Source: Nocardioides sp. QY071 (GTDB lineage Bacteria > Actinomycetota > Actinomycetes > Propionibacteriales > Nocardioidaceae). From it: 64,000 bases of DNA. The notes below the pieces were generated by a model. It searched no databases. It saw nothing but the letters and a program-made list of their open reading frames with translations, and was not told the origin of the DNA. This document shows positions 1 to 8,467 of the stretch, one piece after another. The DNA is taken from assembly GCF_029961765.1 (NCBI RefSeq), contig NZ_CP124681.1, positions 2,666,001-2,730,000 of the forward strand. Direction: 5' to 3'. Position numbers and translations under genes: made by a program. Numbering within the stretch: position 1 is the stretch's first letter; the number at the start of each line of letters is the position of its first letter.

Positions 1-2
1 TG

Positions 3-1757
3 GCCCGGCACCTCGACCTCGACCTGCCCGGCCCGGTGCTCGCCGAGGAGCGGATGCCCGGCGCGGTCTGGTTCCCCGAGGCCCGGGTCAACTACGCCGC
101 GGCGGTCCTCGACGGGTGCCCCGAGGACGAGGTCGCCGTCGTCGGCGTCACCGAGGACCCGGCCGCGACCGTCGAGCTGACCTGGGGCGAGCTGCGGCGT
201 CGTACGGCGAGCCTGGCGGCGACACTGCGCGGCCTGGGCGTGGGGGAGGGCGACCGCGTGGTCGGCTTCCTCCCCAACACGCCTGACGCGGTCGTGGCCT
301 TCCTCGCCACCGCCAGCCTCGGCGCGGTCTGGTCGGTGTGCGGCATGGACTACGCCGCCTCGGCCGCCCGCTCGCGCTTCGAGCAGCTCGAGCCGGTGGT
401 GCTGGTGCACGCGTCGTCCTACGTCCACGCTCAGTCGGTCCACGACCGCAGCGATGTCGTCGCCGAGCTCACCGGCGCGCTGCCCACGCTGCGCGCGGTG
501 CTCGAGGTCGGCACGCCCGCCTGGGACGAGGCGCTGGCCGCCGACGTGCCGTTCGAGCCGGTGGCCGTCGCGTTCGACCACCCGCTGTGGGTGCTGTTCT
601 CCTCGGGCACGACCGGCCGCCCGAAGGGCATCGTCCACGGCCACGGTGGCGCGCTGCTCGAGCAGGCCAAGGTGGCGGCGTACCACTTCGACCTGGGGCC
701 CGGCGAGCGGCTCCTCTGGTTCACCACCCCGTCGTGGATGATGTGGAACTTCGTCGTCGGCGCCCTGCTGACCGGCGCGTCCGTGGTGACGTACGACGGC
801 AGCCCGGCCCACCCCGCGACCGACGGCCTGTGGGCGCTGGCCGCCCGGCTCGGCGTGACCGTGGTGGGGATGAGCCCCGGCTACGTGGCCGCCTGCCAGA
901 AGGCCGGCGTCGGTCCCGCGGGGCACGACCTCTCGCGGCTGCGCCGGGTCGGGATCTCCGGGTCGACCTTCCCCGCGACCAGCCAGGAGGAGCTGCAGGC
1001 CGACCTCGGTCCGGACGTGCAGATCTGCTCGATCAGCGGCGGGACCGACGTGGTCAGCGCCTTCGTCGGTCCGGCGCCGACGGTGCCGGTGTGGCCCGGC
1101 GAGCTGTCCCGGCCGTGCCTCGGCGTGGCCCTCGACGCGTTCGACGCCGACGGACGCTCCGTGCGCGGCGAGGTCGGCGAGCTGGTCGTCACCCGACCGA
1201 TGCCGTCCATGCCGCTGTACTTCTGGGGCGACGACGACGGCAGCCGCTACCACGAGGCCTACTTCGACACCTTCCCCGGCGTGTGGCGCCACGGCGACTG
1301 GATCACCGTGACCGACCACGGCTCGGTCGTCATCCACGGCCGCTCGGACGCGACGCTCAACCGGAACGGGATCCGGATGGGCAGCGGCGACATCTACGAG
1401 CCGGTCGAGGCGCTGCCCGAGGTGCGCGAGGCGCTGGTCATCGGGTTGGAGGAGCCGGACGGCGGCTACTGGATGCCGCTGTTCGTGGTCCTCGCCGAGG
1501 GCGTCGAGCTCGACGCGGCGCTCGACGCCCGGATCCGCGACGCCGTACGCACCCACGCCTCGCCGCGGCACGTCCCGGACGTCGTGATCGCCGCTCCGGG
1601 CGTCCCGCACACCCGCACCGGGAAGAAGCTCGAGGTGCCCGTGAAGAGGGTGCTCGCGGGCCAGGACCTCGGTCGCTCCTACGACCCCGGTAGTGTGGAC
1701 GCCCCAGAGCTGATCGACTGGTACCGAACCGTGGGCAGGAGCCGCAGAACCCGATGA
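3..1757 (+). CDS. Acetoacetate--CoA ligase, 5' end outside window
   Basis: ATP-dependent activation of acetoacetate to acetoacetyl-CoA by an ANL-superfamily adenylating enzyme. The frame is open from the first bases, so the N-terminus lies outside the window; members are about 650 residues and roughly 585 are present. The adenylate-binding motif SSGTTGRPKG is near nt 600-630. Motif FWGDDDGSRYHEAYF near nt 1220-1270 is typical of acetoacetyl-CoA synthetases rather than acetyl-CoA synthetases. The hinge region GRSDATLNRNGIRMG is near nt 1340-1380, and the C-terminal TGKK carries the probable catalytic lysine. It overlaps the next gene by ATGA. The internal GTG at nt 36 is not the true start because coding continues upstream. 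Confidence 0.88.
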   Translation, partial: ARHLDLDLPGPVLAEERMPGAVWFPEARVNYAAAVLDGCPEDEVAVVGVTEDPAATVELTWGELRRRTASLAATLRGLGVGEGDRVVGFLPNTPDAVVAFLATASLGAVWSVCGMDYAASAARSRFEQLEPVVLVHASSYVHAQSVHDRSDVVAELTGALPTLRAVLEVGTPAWDEALAADVPFEPVAVAFDHPLWVLFSSGTTGRPKGIVHGHGGALLEQAKVAAYHFDLGPGERLLWFTTPSWMMWNFVVGALLTGASVVTYDGSPAHPATDGLWALAARLGVTVVGMSPGYVAACQKAGVGPAGHDLSRLRRVGISGSTFPATSQEELQADLGPDVQICSISGGTDVVSAFVGPAPTVPVWPGELSRPCLGVALDAFDADGRSVRGEVGELVVTRPMPSMPLYFWGDDDGSRYHEAYFDTFPGVWRHGDWITVTDHGSVVIHGRSDATLNRNGIRMGSGDIYEPVEALPEVREALVIGLEEPDGGYWMPLFVVLAEGVELDAALDARIRDAVRTHASPRHVPDVVIAAPGVPHTRTGKKLEVPVKRVLAGQDLGRSYDPGSVDAPELIDWYRTVGRSRRTR

Positions 1758-3100
1758 CCGCCTGGCTACTGCTGGGACTCGCCATCCTCCTGGTGCTCGC
1801 GTGCGGCCTGTTCGTCGCGGCCGAGTTCGCCTTCGTCACCGTCGACCGCGGCCAGGTCGACCGGGCCGCCGCCGACGGCGACGCGGCGGCGATCGGGCTG
1901 CAGAAGGCGCTGCGCTCCCTGTCGACCCAGCTCTCCGGGGCCCAGGTCGGCATCACCATCACCAACCTGGCCATCGGCTTCCTCGCCGAGCCCGCGATAG
2001 CGGAGCTGCTGCGCGACCCGCTGGGGGCGGCCGGCGTGGCGGAGAGCGCGGTGCGCCCGGTCGGCGTCGCCCTCGGCCTGACGCTCAGCACCCTGCTCAC
2101 CATGCTGATCGGGGAGCTGGTCCCCAAGAACGTCGCCATCGCCCTGCCGATGACGACCGCCCGGCTGACCCAGCGACCGATGCGCTTCTTCACCGCTGCC
2201 GCCCGCGGCCCGATCAAGGTGCTCAACGGCAGCGCCAACGCGATCGTGCGGCGCCTCGGTGTCGAGCCGCAGGAGGAGCTGCGCTCGGCGCGCAGCTCCA
2301 CCGAGCTCGCCTCGCTGATCCAGCACTCGGCCGACGAGGGCACCCTCGACGCCGACACCGCCGAGCTGATGGAGCGCTCCGTCGAGTTCGGCACCCGCAC
2401 CGCCGGCGAGATCATGACGCCCCGGGTGCGCACCCGCTCGCTCGACGCCAACGACCGCGCCAGTGCGGTGATCGCGCTGGCCCGCGAGTCCGGCAACTCC
2501 CGCTTCCCGGTCCTCGACGACACCGACGCCGTCGTCGGCACCGTCCACGTCAAGAACGCCGTCGCGCTCCCGCTCCACGAGCGGGCCACCACCAAGGTCA
2601 AGCACCTGATGGCCAAGCCGATCCTGGTGCCCGACTCGCTGCGCCTCGACCCGCTGCTCGCGCTGCTGCGCGCCGACGGCTTCCAGATGGCCATCGTCCT
2701 CGACGAGTACGGCGACCACGCCGGCATCGTCACGCTCGAGGACGTGATCGAGGAGATCGTCGGCGACATCGCCGACGAGCACGACCGGCTCGGCAGCCGC
2801 GGGCGGCTGCGTCGCGACGGCACCTGGTCGCTGTCCGGCCTGTTGCGCCCCGACGAGGTCGAGGACCTCACCGAGATCGAGCTCCCCGAGAGCGAGGACT
2901 ACGACACGGTGGCGGGTCTCGTGCTCAAGGTGCTCGGCCGGATCCCGCAGACCGGCGACGTGGCCGTCGTACCCCTCCCGTCGACGGGGGAGGACGACGA
3001 GGAGCCCGCCCGCCGGGCGGTGCTGAGCGTCGACCACATGGACGGACTGCGGATCGACCGGATCTCGCTGCGGGTCGAGGAGGTCGAGCAGCATGGGTGA
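1754..3100 (+). CDS. CNNM/CorC-type hemolysin-family membrane protein
   Basis: A 448-residue membrane protein of the CNNM (DUF21) family, associated with divalent cation (Mg/Co) efflux and often labelled hemolysin-like. An N-terminal transmembrane DUF21 domain spans about residues 1-190 and contains the family motif GELVPKN near residue 120. A CBS-domain pair lies at about 215-340 (EIMTPR, then TLEDVIEEIVGDI), and a CorC_HlyC C-terminal domain at about 350-440. The ATG overlaps the stop of the ligase (ATGA), and the 3' end overlaps the next paralogue by 8 bases, so the pair is probably co-transcribed and translationally coupled. The transported ion is not shown by the sequence. Confidence 0.9.
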   Translation: MTAWLLLGLAILLVLACGLFVAAEFAFVTVDRGQVDRAAADGDAAAIGLQKALRSLSTQLSGAQVGITITNLAIGFLAEPAIAELLRDPLGAAGVAESAVRPVGVALGLTLSTLLTMLIGELVPKNVAIALPMTTARLTQRPMRFFTAAARGPIKVLNGSANAIVRRLGVEPQEELRSARSSTELASLIQHSADEGTLDADTAELMERSVEFGTRTAGEIMTPRVRTRSLDANDRASAVIALARESGNSRFPVLDDTDAVVGTVHVKNAVALPLHERATTKVKHLMAKPILVPDSLRLDPLLALLRADGFQMAIVLDEYGDHAGIVTLEDVIEEIVGDIADEHDRLGSRGRLRRDGTWSLSGLLRPDEVEDLTEIELPESEDYDTVAGLVLKVLGRIPQTGDVAVVPLPSTGEDDEEPARRAVLSVDHMDGLRIDRISLRVEEVEQHG

Positions 3101-4157
3101 CCTCGGCGGCGTGCTGCTCGCGGTGGTCCTGCTGGCCGCCAACGCCTTCTTCGTCGGCGCGGAGTTCGCGCTGATCTCCGCGCGACGCAGCCAGATCGAG
3201 CCCCGTGCGCAGTCCGGCTCCCGGATGGCCCGGATCACCCTGGCGGCGATGGAGCGGGTCTCGGAGATGATGGCCGGCGCCCAGCTCGGCATCACCATCT
3301 GCTCGCTCGGCCTCGGTGCCGTCGGCGAGCCCGCGCTCGCCCACTTGATCGAGCCGGTGTTCCACGAGCTGCACGTGCCCGAGGAGTGGCTGCACCCGGT
3401 GGCCTTCGTGATCGCGATGACCATCGTCGTCTTCCTCCACGTCGTGCTCGGCGAGATGGTCCCCAAGAACATCGCCATCGCCGGGCCGGACCGCGCCGCC
3501 CTCATCCTCGGCCCGCCGATGCTCGGCATCGTCACCGTGCTGCGCCCGCTCATCGCCACGATCAACGCGATCGCCAACGCCATCCTGCGGCTGCTGCGGA
3601 TCGAGCCGAAGGACGAGATCGGCAGCACCTTCACCCGTGAGGAGGTCGCGGCGCTGGTCGAGGAGTCCCACGGTGAGGGCCTGCTCGCCGAGGACGAGTA
3701 CGACCGGCTCTCCGGCGCGCTCGGCTTCACCGAGAAGACCGTCGCCGAGGTGATGATGCGGCCCGAGTCGCTAGCCACCGTGGTCCGCGGCTCCACCGGC
3801 GCCGAGGTCGAGGCGCTGTGCGCCGCCACCGGGTTCAGCCGGTTCCCGGTCGTCGCCGCCGACCAGGAGCCGGTCGACCTGCTCGGCTACCTCCACATCA
3901 AGGACGTCCTCGAGCCCGACGAGGAGCGCCGCGAGCGCCCGGTCGCCGACCGGTGGATCCGCCCGTTCGCGACCGTCACCGACGACACGTTGCTGCACGA
4001 CGCGCTCGAGGTCCTCCAGCGTCGCGGCGCGCACATGGCCCGCGTCGTGGACCCGCGCGGTACGACGCTCGGCGTCGCCGCGCTCGAGGACGTCATCGAG
4101 GAGCTCGTCGGAGAGATCCGCGATGCCGCCCACTCCGAGGAATCGTCGGCCCCGTGA
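3093..4157 (+). CDS. Second CNNM/CorC-type membrane protein, short form
   Basis: A 354-residue paralogue of the preceding gene. It keeps the DUF21 membrane domain (GEMVPKN near residue 125) and a CBS pair ending in ALEDVIEELVGEI, but stops just after the CBS domains and so lacks the CorC_HlyC C-terminal domain of its neighbour. Tandem long and short copies suggest a heteromeric assembly; this is inference. M. tuberculosis has a comparable adjacent pair (Rv1841c/Rv1842c, recalled). The coding sequence overlaps its neighbours by 8 bases upstream and by GTGA downstream. Confidence 0.88.
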   Translation: MGDLGGVLLAVVLLAANAFFVGAEFALISARRSQIEPRAQSGSRMARITLAAMERVSEMMAGAQLGITICSLGLGAVGEPALAHLIEPVFHELHVPEEWLHPVAFVIAMTIVVFLHVVLGEMVPKNIAIAGPDRAALILGPPMLGIVTVLRPLIATINAIANAILRLLRIEPKDEIGSTFTREEVAALVEESHGEGLLAEDEYDRLSGALGFTEKTVAEVMMRPESLATVVRGSTGAEVEALCAATGFSRFPVVAADQEPVDLLGYLHIKDVLEPDEERRERPVADRWIRPFATVTDDTLLHDALEVLQRRGAHMARVVDPRGTTLGVAALEDVIEELVGEIRDAAHSEESSAP

Positions 4158-4774
4158 GCACGCCGACGCCCACCCCCGCCACTACAGTGTCGTCCGTGGC
4201 TGCTCGACGGGTGCTGACGCTGCCCAACCTGATCAGCTTCCTGCGGCTGCTCGGCGTCCCGCTGTTCCTCTACCTGGTGCTCGGCCCCGAGGCCGACGTG
4301 CTCGCGCTTGTCGTGCTGATGGCCTCCGGCGTCACCGACTTCCTCGACGGCTGGCTGGCCCGCAAGCTCGACCAGACCTCCGAGCTCGGCCAGCTGCTCG
4401 ACCCGATCGCCGACCGCCTCTACATCCTCGCCGTCGTCGTCGGCCTCGCGATGCGCGACATCATCCCGTGGTGGGTCGCCCTGTGCCTGCCGTTGCGCGA
4501 CCTGCTGCTGTGGGGACTGGTGCCGCTGCTGCGCACCCGCGGCTACAGCGCGCTGCCGGTCCACTTCCTCGGCAAGGCCGCGACCTTCAACCTGCTCTAC
4601 GCCTTCCCACTGCTGCTGCTCGGCGACGGCGACGGACGGGTCGCCGTGCTGGCGCAGGTGTTCGGCTGGGCGTTCGCGCTGTGGGGGATCGGCCTGTACT
4701 GGTGGGCCGGCGTGCTCTACGCCTGGCAGGTGCGCAAGCTGCTCGCGACCACCGAGCGACGTACCCATGCCTGA
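4154..4774 (+). CDS. CDP-alcohol phosphatidyltransferase family protein
   Basis: An integral membrane phospholipid synthase of 206 residues that transfers a phosphatidyl group from CDP-diacylglycerol to an alcohol. The CDP-alcohol motif D-x2-D-G-x2-A-R-x8-G-x3-D-x3-D is visible in TDFLDGWLAR followed by SELGQLLDPIADR. Several hydrophobic helices follow. The GTG start at 4154 overlaps the upstream stop; a second GTG at 4196 is possible and would remove a low-complexity Pro/Thr leader. Position before DUF881-sbp-DUF881 matches M. tuberculosis pgsA2 (Rv1822). Which alcohol is used (glycerol phosphate, inositol phosphate or other) cannot be read from the sequence. Confidence 0.88.
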   Translation: MSTPTPTPATTVSSVAARRVLTLPNLISFLRLLGVPLFLYLVLGPEADVLALVVLMASGVTDFLDGWLARKLDQTSELGQLLDPIADRLYILAVVVGLAMRDIIPWWVALCLPLRDLLLWGLVPLLRTRGYSALPVHFLGKAATFNLLYAFPLLLLGDGDGRVAVLAQVFGWAFALWGIGLYWWAGVLYAWQVRKLLATTERRTHA

Positions 4775-5645
4775 GACCCTCGACCGGTCCCGCACCCCCC
4801 TGCTGACGCTGATCACGCAGGAGGCGCTCGATCGCGACTACCAGGTCGCGGCCTCCCGCGCCGCGGCGACGGCCGCGACGGCGACCGGAGTGGAGGGGGA
4901 GCGCGGTCCACGCCACGGCTACCGGGTCGGCGTGGTCGTGGTGGTGGGCCTGTTCGCGATGCTGGTCACCGTGGCCGGCGTCCAGACCTCGCAGAACGCC
5001 GACGTCGACGACGCGAGCCGGGCCAGCCTGATCGACCGGATCGAGGCCCGCCGCGCCACCGTGCGCCGGCTGCAGAACGAGCTCGCCGCGCTGCGGGCCG
5101 CCAACGCCGACGCCGAGGACCGGCTGCGCTCGCTCGGCAACCGGGTCGGCGACCTCCAGGCGCGCCGCTCCCGGCTCGGTGCGCTCACCGGCTTCAGCCC
5201 GGTGACCGGCTCCGGGGTCCGGGTCAGGGTCGACAACCCGCCGTACGCCGGGCCGAACGAGCAGCTGCGCGACTCCGACCTCGCCCTCCTCGTCGACGGC
5301 CTGTGGGCGGCCGGCGCCGAGGCGATCTCGATCAACGGCCAGCGCGTCAACGCCCACGGCGGCATCACCAACGTGGGCGAGGCGATCGAGGTCAACGGCT
5401 TCGGCATCGCGCCCCCGTTCACGGTCCTGGCGATCGGCGACCGCAGGACGCTGGCGTCGAGGTTCGCCGAGACCCAGGCCGGGCTGCGCTTCCTGGCCCT
5501 GGCCCGGCAGTACGGCTTCGAGCAGAAGATGGACAATGTGGACGACCTCCACCTGCCTGCCGCGCCCGGCGCGCTGCTGCGGCTACGGTCGGCTGAGCAG
5601 GAGAAGACCAAGCCCCAGGGGCAGCAGGGAGGTGACGGGCCGTGA
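4767..5645 (+). CDS. DUF881 family membrane-anchored protein (first copy)
   Basis: A 292-residue protein of the DUF881 family, function not firmly known. One transmembrane segment at about residues 50-72 (VGVVVVVGLFAMLVTVAGV) is followed by a predicted coiled coil at about 85-135 (repeating Leu/Arg/Glu, e.g. RRLQNELAALRA). The DUF881 domain follows from about residue 140 (LTGFSPVTGSGVRVRVDNPP). The protein probably has a cytoplasmic N-terminus and an extracytoplasmic domain. It overlaps the upstream gene by 8 bases and the next gene by GTGA. It corresponds in position to Rv1823. The fixed grouping with phospholipid synthesis and a cell-division regulator suggests an envelope role; that is inference. 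Confidence 0.87.
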   Translation: MPETLDRSRTPLLTLITQEALDRDYQVAASRAAATAATATGVEGERGPRHGYRVGVVVVVGLFAMLVTVAGVQTSQNADVDDASRASLIDRIEARRATVRRLQNELAALRAANADAEDRLRSLGNRVGDLQARRSRLGALTGFSPVTGSGVRVRVDNPPYAGPNEQLRDSDLALLVDGLWAAGAEAISINGQRVNAHGGITNVGEAIEVNGFGIAPPFTVLAIGDRRTLASRFAETQAGLRFLALARQYGFEQKMDNVDDLHLPAAPGALLRLRSAEQEKTKPQGQQGGDGP

Positions 5646-5974
5646 TCGCGGTTCTCGGACTCGTCGTGGGCGTCGTCCTCGGCTTCGTGTTCCAGCCCGA
5701 CGTGCCGCGTTCGGTCGAGCCCTACCTCCCGATCGCCGTCGTCGCCGCGCTCGACGCCGTCTTCGGCGCCCTGCGCGCCTATCTCGACGGGATCTTCGAC
5801 GACAAGGTCTTCGTCGTCTCCTTCCTCAGCAACGTGGTGATCGCGGCCGGCATCGTCTACCTCGGCGACCGCCTCGGCGTCGGCGGCCAGCTCTCGACCG
5901 GCGTCATCGTCGTCCTCGGGATCCGGATCTTCACCAACGTCGCGGCGATCCGGAGACACATCTTCCATGCCTGA
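5642..5974 (+). CDS. Small basic family protein (DUF1290)
   Basis: A 110-residue, three-helix membrane protein of the small basic family, originally described beside ftsZ in Bacillus. Hydrophobic segments cover about residues 1-20, 28-45 and 60-100 (VVSFLSNVVIAAGIVYLGD). The GTG start at 5642 overlaps the previous stop, and its end overlaps the second DUF881 gene by 8 bases, so it is physically sandwiched between the two DUF881 genes. This arrangement is also found in mycobacteria (Rv1823-Rv1825, recalled). Its function is unknown; a complex with the DUF881 proteins is plausible. Confidence 0.88.
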   Translation: MIAVLGLVVGVVLGFVFQPDVPRSVEPYLPIAVVAALDAVFGALRAYLDGIFDDKVFVVSFLSNVVIAAGIVYLGDRLGVGGQLSTGVIVVLGIRIFTNVAAIRRHIFHA

Positions 5975-6722
5975 GCCGGAGCCCGAGGAGCAGGCGAGCG
6001 AGCAGAGCCCCGTCGACCGGCTCAAGGTGGCGCTGCTGCGGCCCTCGCGCAAGCAGCTGGTCGCCGCCGCGCTGCTGGCCCTGCTCGGCTTCGGCGCGGT
6101 GACGCAGGTGCGCACCGCCGGCACCGACGACACCTACGCCGGACTGCGCGAGCAGGAGCTGATCGACCTCCTCAACGGTCTCGCCGGCACCCGTCAGCGC
6201 ACCGAGACCGAGATCGACCGGCTCGAGGAGGTCGCGGGCGGGCTGCGCGACGACTCGTCCAAGCGGCAGACCGCCATCGACCAGGCCGACGCCGAGGTCG
6301 ACGACCTCAACATCCTCGCGGGGCTGGTGCCGGTCACCGGCCCGGGCCTGCGGGTCACGATCGAGGAGGAGGAGGGCCGGGTCCGGCTCGGCTCCCTGCT
6401 CGACACGATCCAGGAGCTGCGGACCGTCGGGGCCGAGGCGATCGAGATCAACGGCAAGGTGCGGGTCGTGGCGCAGACGTCGTTCACCGAGGCCGACGGC
6501 GGGTTCCTCGTCGACGGCGAGCGGATCGAGGCGCCGTACGTCATCGTCGCGATCGGCGAGCCCGGAGCGCTCGCGAACGCGATGACCTTCGCCCTCGGGC
6601 CCAAGAAGCAGCTCGAGGAGGACGGCGCCACCGTGGGCGTCCAGCAGCTGCGCACCGTCGACATCGAATCCGTGGTGCGACGCGACCGGCCTTCGTATGC
6701 CGTTCCGGACCAGGGGCAGTAG
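5967..6722 (+). CDS. DUF881 family membrane-anchored protein (second copy)
   Basis: A 251-residue DUF881 protein. A transmembrane helix at about residues 28-48 (QLVAAALLALLGFGAVTQV) is followed by a coiled coil at about 60-105 and the DUF881 fold (LAGLVPVTGPGLRVTIEEEE). It resembles the first copy in architecture but is shorter and divergent, so the two are probably distinct subunits rather than a recent duplication. Its 3' end lies 10 bases before the gcvH start and ends the envelope-gene run. It corresponds to Rv1825 by position. Confidence 0.87.
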   Translation: MPEPEPEEQASEQSPVDRLKVALLRPSRKQLVAAALLALLGFGAVTQVRTAGTDDTYAGLREQELIDLLNGLAGTRQRTETEIDRLEEVAGGLRDDSSKRQTAIDQADAEVDDLNILAGLVPVTGPGLRVTIEEEEGRVRLGSLLDTIQELRTVGAEAIEINGKVRVVAQTSFTEADGGFLVDGERIEAPYVIVAIGEPGALANAMTFALGPKKQLEEDGATVGVQQLRTVDIESVVRRDRPSYAVPDQGQ

Positions 6723-6732
6723 CCTTCGGGCC

Positions 6733-7122
6733 ATGACGAACCCCGCGGACCTGAAGTACACCGTCGAGCACGAGTGGCTGCGGCAGCCCGGCGAGACCGC
6801 CGGCTCGGTGCGGGTCGGGATCACCGACTACGCCCAGGACGCCCTCGGCGACATCGTCTACGTCTCCCTCCCCGAGGTCGGCGCGAGCGTCACCGCCGGC
6901 GACTCGTGCGGCGAGCTGGAGTCGACCAAGTCGGTCAGTGACGTCTACGCCCCGGTCACCGGCGAGGTCGTCGCGGTCAACGAGACGCTCGACGCCACCC
7001 CCGAGCTGGTCAACAACGACCCCTACGGCGCCGGCTGGCTCTTCGAGGTCGTGCCCCAGAACGCCGCGGACCTCGACGCACTGCTGGACGCCGCCGCATA
7101 TGAGGCCCAGCTCGACAACTGA
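6733..7122 (+). CDS. gcvH: Glycine cleavage system protein H
   Basis: Lipoyl carrier protein of the glycine cleavage complex (129 residues, normal length). It shuttles the aminomethyl group between P, T and L proteins. The lipoylated lysine is in ELESTKSVSDVYAP, followed by the typical GEVVAVNETLDATPELVN. The ATG at 6733 is chosen over the in-frame ATG at 6697 because the protein then begins at the usual place (MTNPADLKYTVEHEW). gcvP lies 2.8 kb downstream; no gcvT or lpd is in the window. The glycine riboswitch sits only in front of gcvP, so gcvH is not obviously under the same control. Confidence 0.95.
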   Translation: MTNPADLKYTVEHEWLRQPGETAGSVRVGITDYAQDALGDIVYVSLPEVGASVTAGDSCGELESTKSVSDVYAPVTGEVVAVNETLDATPELVNNDPYGAGWLFEVVPQNAADLDALLDAAAYEAQLDN

Positions 7123-7162
7123 TCCGGTAGGTTCGTAAGAGATCCACCGTGAGGAGCAACTG

Positions 7163-7681
7163 ATGCCGTTCTGCACCGCCTGTGGTCGGCAGAACCCCGA
7201 TGACGCCCGCTTCTGCTCGCAGTGCGGGACCCGCCTCGTCGCGCCCGAGCCGGCGCCCGTGAGCGATGCCACCGCGACCATCCAGTTCGGCGGTGGCGCG
7301 ACCGGCACCGCCGGCGTCGAGACCTCCGACCGTGCGCTGAGCCCCGTCGACGCCGCGGCCGTCGACGCGCTGCCGGTCGGCCATGCCCTGCTGGTCGTCC
7401 AGAAGGGGCCGGGCTCGGGAAGCCGGTTCCTGCTCGACGCCGACGAGGTCAGCGCCGGGCGGCACCCGGAGAGCGGGATCTTCCTCGACGACGTCACCGT
7501 CTCGCGTCGCCACGCCGTGTTCCGTCGTGACGGAGACACGTTCACCGTGGAGGACGCCGGCAGCCTCAACGGCACCTACGTCAACCGCGACCGGATCGAG
7601 AAGGTCCAGCTCAAGGACAGCGACGAGGTCCAGGTCGGCAAGTACCGCCTGGTCTTCTTCGCGGGCCACGAGAGCGTCTGA
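7163..7681 (+). CDS. garA: GarA/OdhI-like FHA-domain protein with zinc ribbon
   Basis: A phosphopeptide-binding regulator of 172 residues. The C-terminal FHA domain (about 80-165) has the hallmark residues AGRHPESGIFLDDVTVSRRH and GSLNGTYVNR. It matches GarA (mycobacteria) and OdhI (corynebacteria) closely, proteins that inhibit 2-oxoglutarate dehydrogenase and control glutamate metabolism when unphosphorylated. The N-terminus carries a zinc ribbon (CTACG and CSQCG, about residues 4-23), a segment absent from the short OdhI form as I recall it. Residues TATIQF near 40 sit where OdhI has its kinase-phosphorylated TTSVF motif, so a phospho-switch is likely. The ribosome site GAGGAG is 6 bases before ATG. 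It lies between gcvH and ftsR as in Rv1826-Rv1828. Confidence 0.88.
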   Translation: MPFCTACGRQNPDDARFCSQCGTRLVAPEPAPVSDATATIQFGGGATGTAGVETSDRALSPVDAAAVDALPVGHALLVVQKGPGSGSRFLLDADEVSAGRHPESGIFLDDVTVSRRHAVFRRDGDTFTVEDAGSLNGTYVNRDRIEKVQLKDSDEVQVGKYRLVFFAGHESV

Positions 7682-7694
7682 GGGCGGTCGCAGG

Positions 7695-8426
7695 ATGACT
7701 GCTGCCGTCGCTCGGGGGGAGCGGGAGCCACGGCTCAACATCGGCCAGGTCCTCGACCGGCTGCGCGCCGACTTCGAGGACATCAGCATCCCCAAGATCC
7801 GATTCCTCGAGTCCGAGGGGCTGGTGAAGCCGGAGCGCACGCCGGCCGGCTACCGGAAGTTCTCCGAGGCCGACATCGAGCGGCTGCGCTACATCCTGCG
7901 GATGCAGCGCGACCACTACCTGCCGCTCAAGGTGATCGGCGAGCACCTCGACGCGCTCGACCGGGGCCTGACGCCACCCGAGCCCGAGCCGGTCGTGCCC
8001 ACGGTGCCGACCGTCGCTCTCGGCGCCGACGGGCTGCCGGCGCCCGAGTCGTTCCGCCGTACCGACCGGTTGCGGCTCTCGCGCAAGGAGCTGATCAAGG
8101 TGGCCGAGATCGACGAGGACCTCCTCGGACAGCTCGAGTCGTTCGCGCTGATCAGCCCCTCGCCGACCGGCCACTACGACACCGACGCGCTGGTGATCGC
8201 GCAGACCGCGCACGAGCTCGCCGACTACGGCATCGAGCCGCGCCACCTGCGCGCCTTCCGCACCGCGGCCGACCGGGAGGTCGGCCTCATCCAGCAGGTC
8301 GTGACGCCCCGCAAGGGCCGCGACGCCGGTGCGAGCGCGCGCGCGGAGGAGGCGGTCAGCGAGATCGCCGCTCTCTCGGTGCGCCTCCACGCGACCCTGG
8401 TCAAGGCCGGACTGCGCCGCATCTGA
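7695..8426 (+). CDS. ftsR: MerR-family transcriptional regulator FtsR
   Basis: A DNA-binding regulator of 243 residues. The N-terminal winged helix spans about residues 15-85 (LNIGQVLDRLRADFEDISIPKIRFLESEGLVKPERTPAGYR, in parts; wing motif GYRKFSEADIERLRYI). A dimerisation region follows from about 90 on. The orthologue in Corynebacterium, encoded beside odhI, activates ftsZ; M. tuberculosis Rv1828 occupies the same place. The ATG at 7695 lies 14 bases after the FHA gene, and most upstream in-frame codons belong to the shadow of that gene. It probably shares a transcript with garA. Confidence 0.87.
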   Translation: MTAAVARGEREPRLNIGQVLDRLRADFEDISIPKIRFLESEGLVKPERTPAGYRKFSEADIERLRYILRMQRDHYLPLKVIGEHLDALDRGLTPPEPEPVVPTVPTVALGADGLPAPESFRRTDRLRLSRKELIKVAEIDEDLLGQLESFALISPSPTGHYDTDALVIAQTAHELADYGIEPRHLRAFRTAADREVGLIQQVVTPRKGRDAGASARAEEAVSEIAALSVRLHATLVKAGLRRI

Positions 8427-8467
8427 GCCCTCCCGGACGGCTCGGGCCGACGCAGTAGGCTGGAGGC

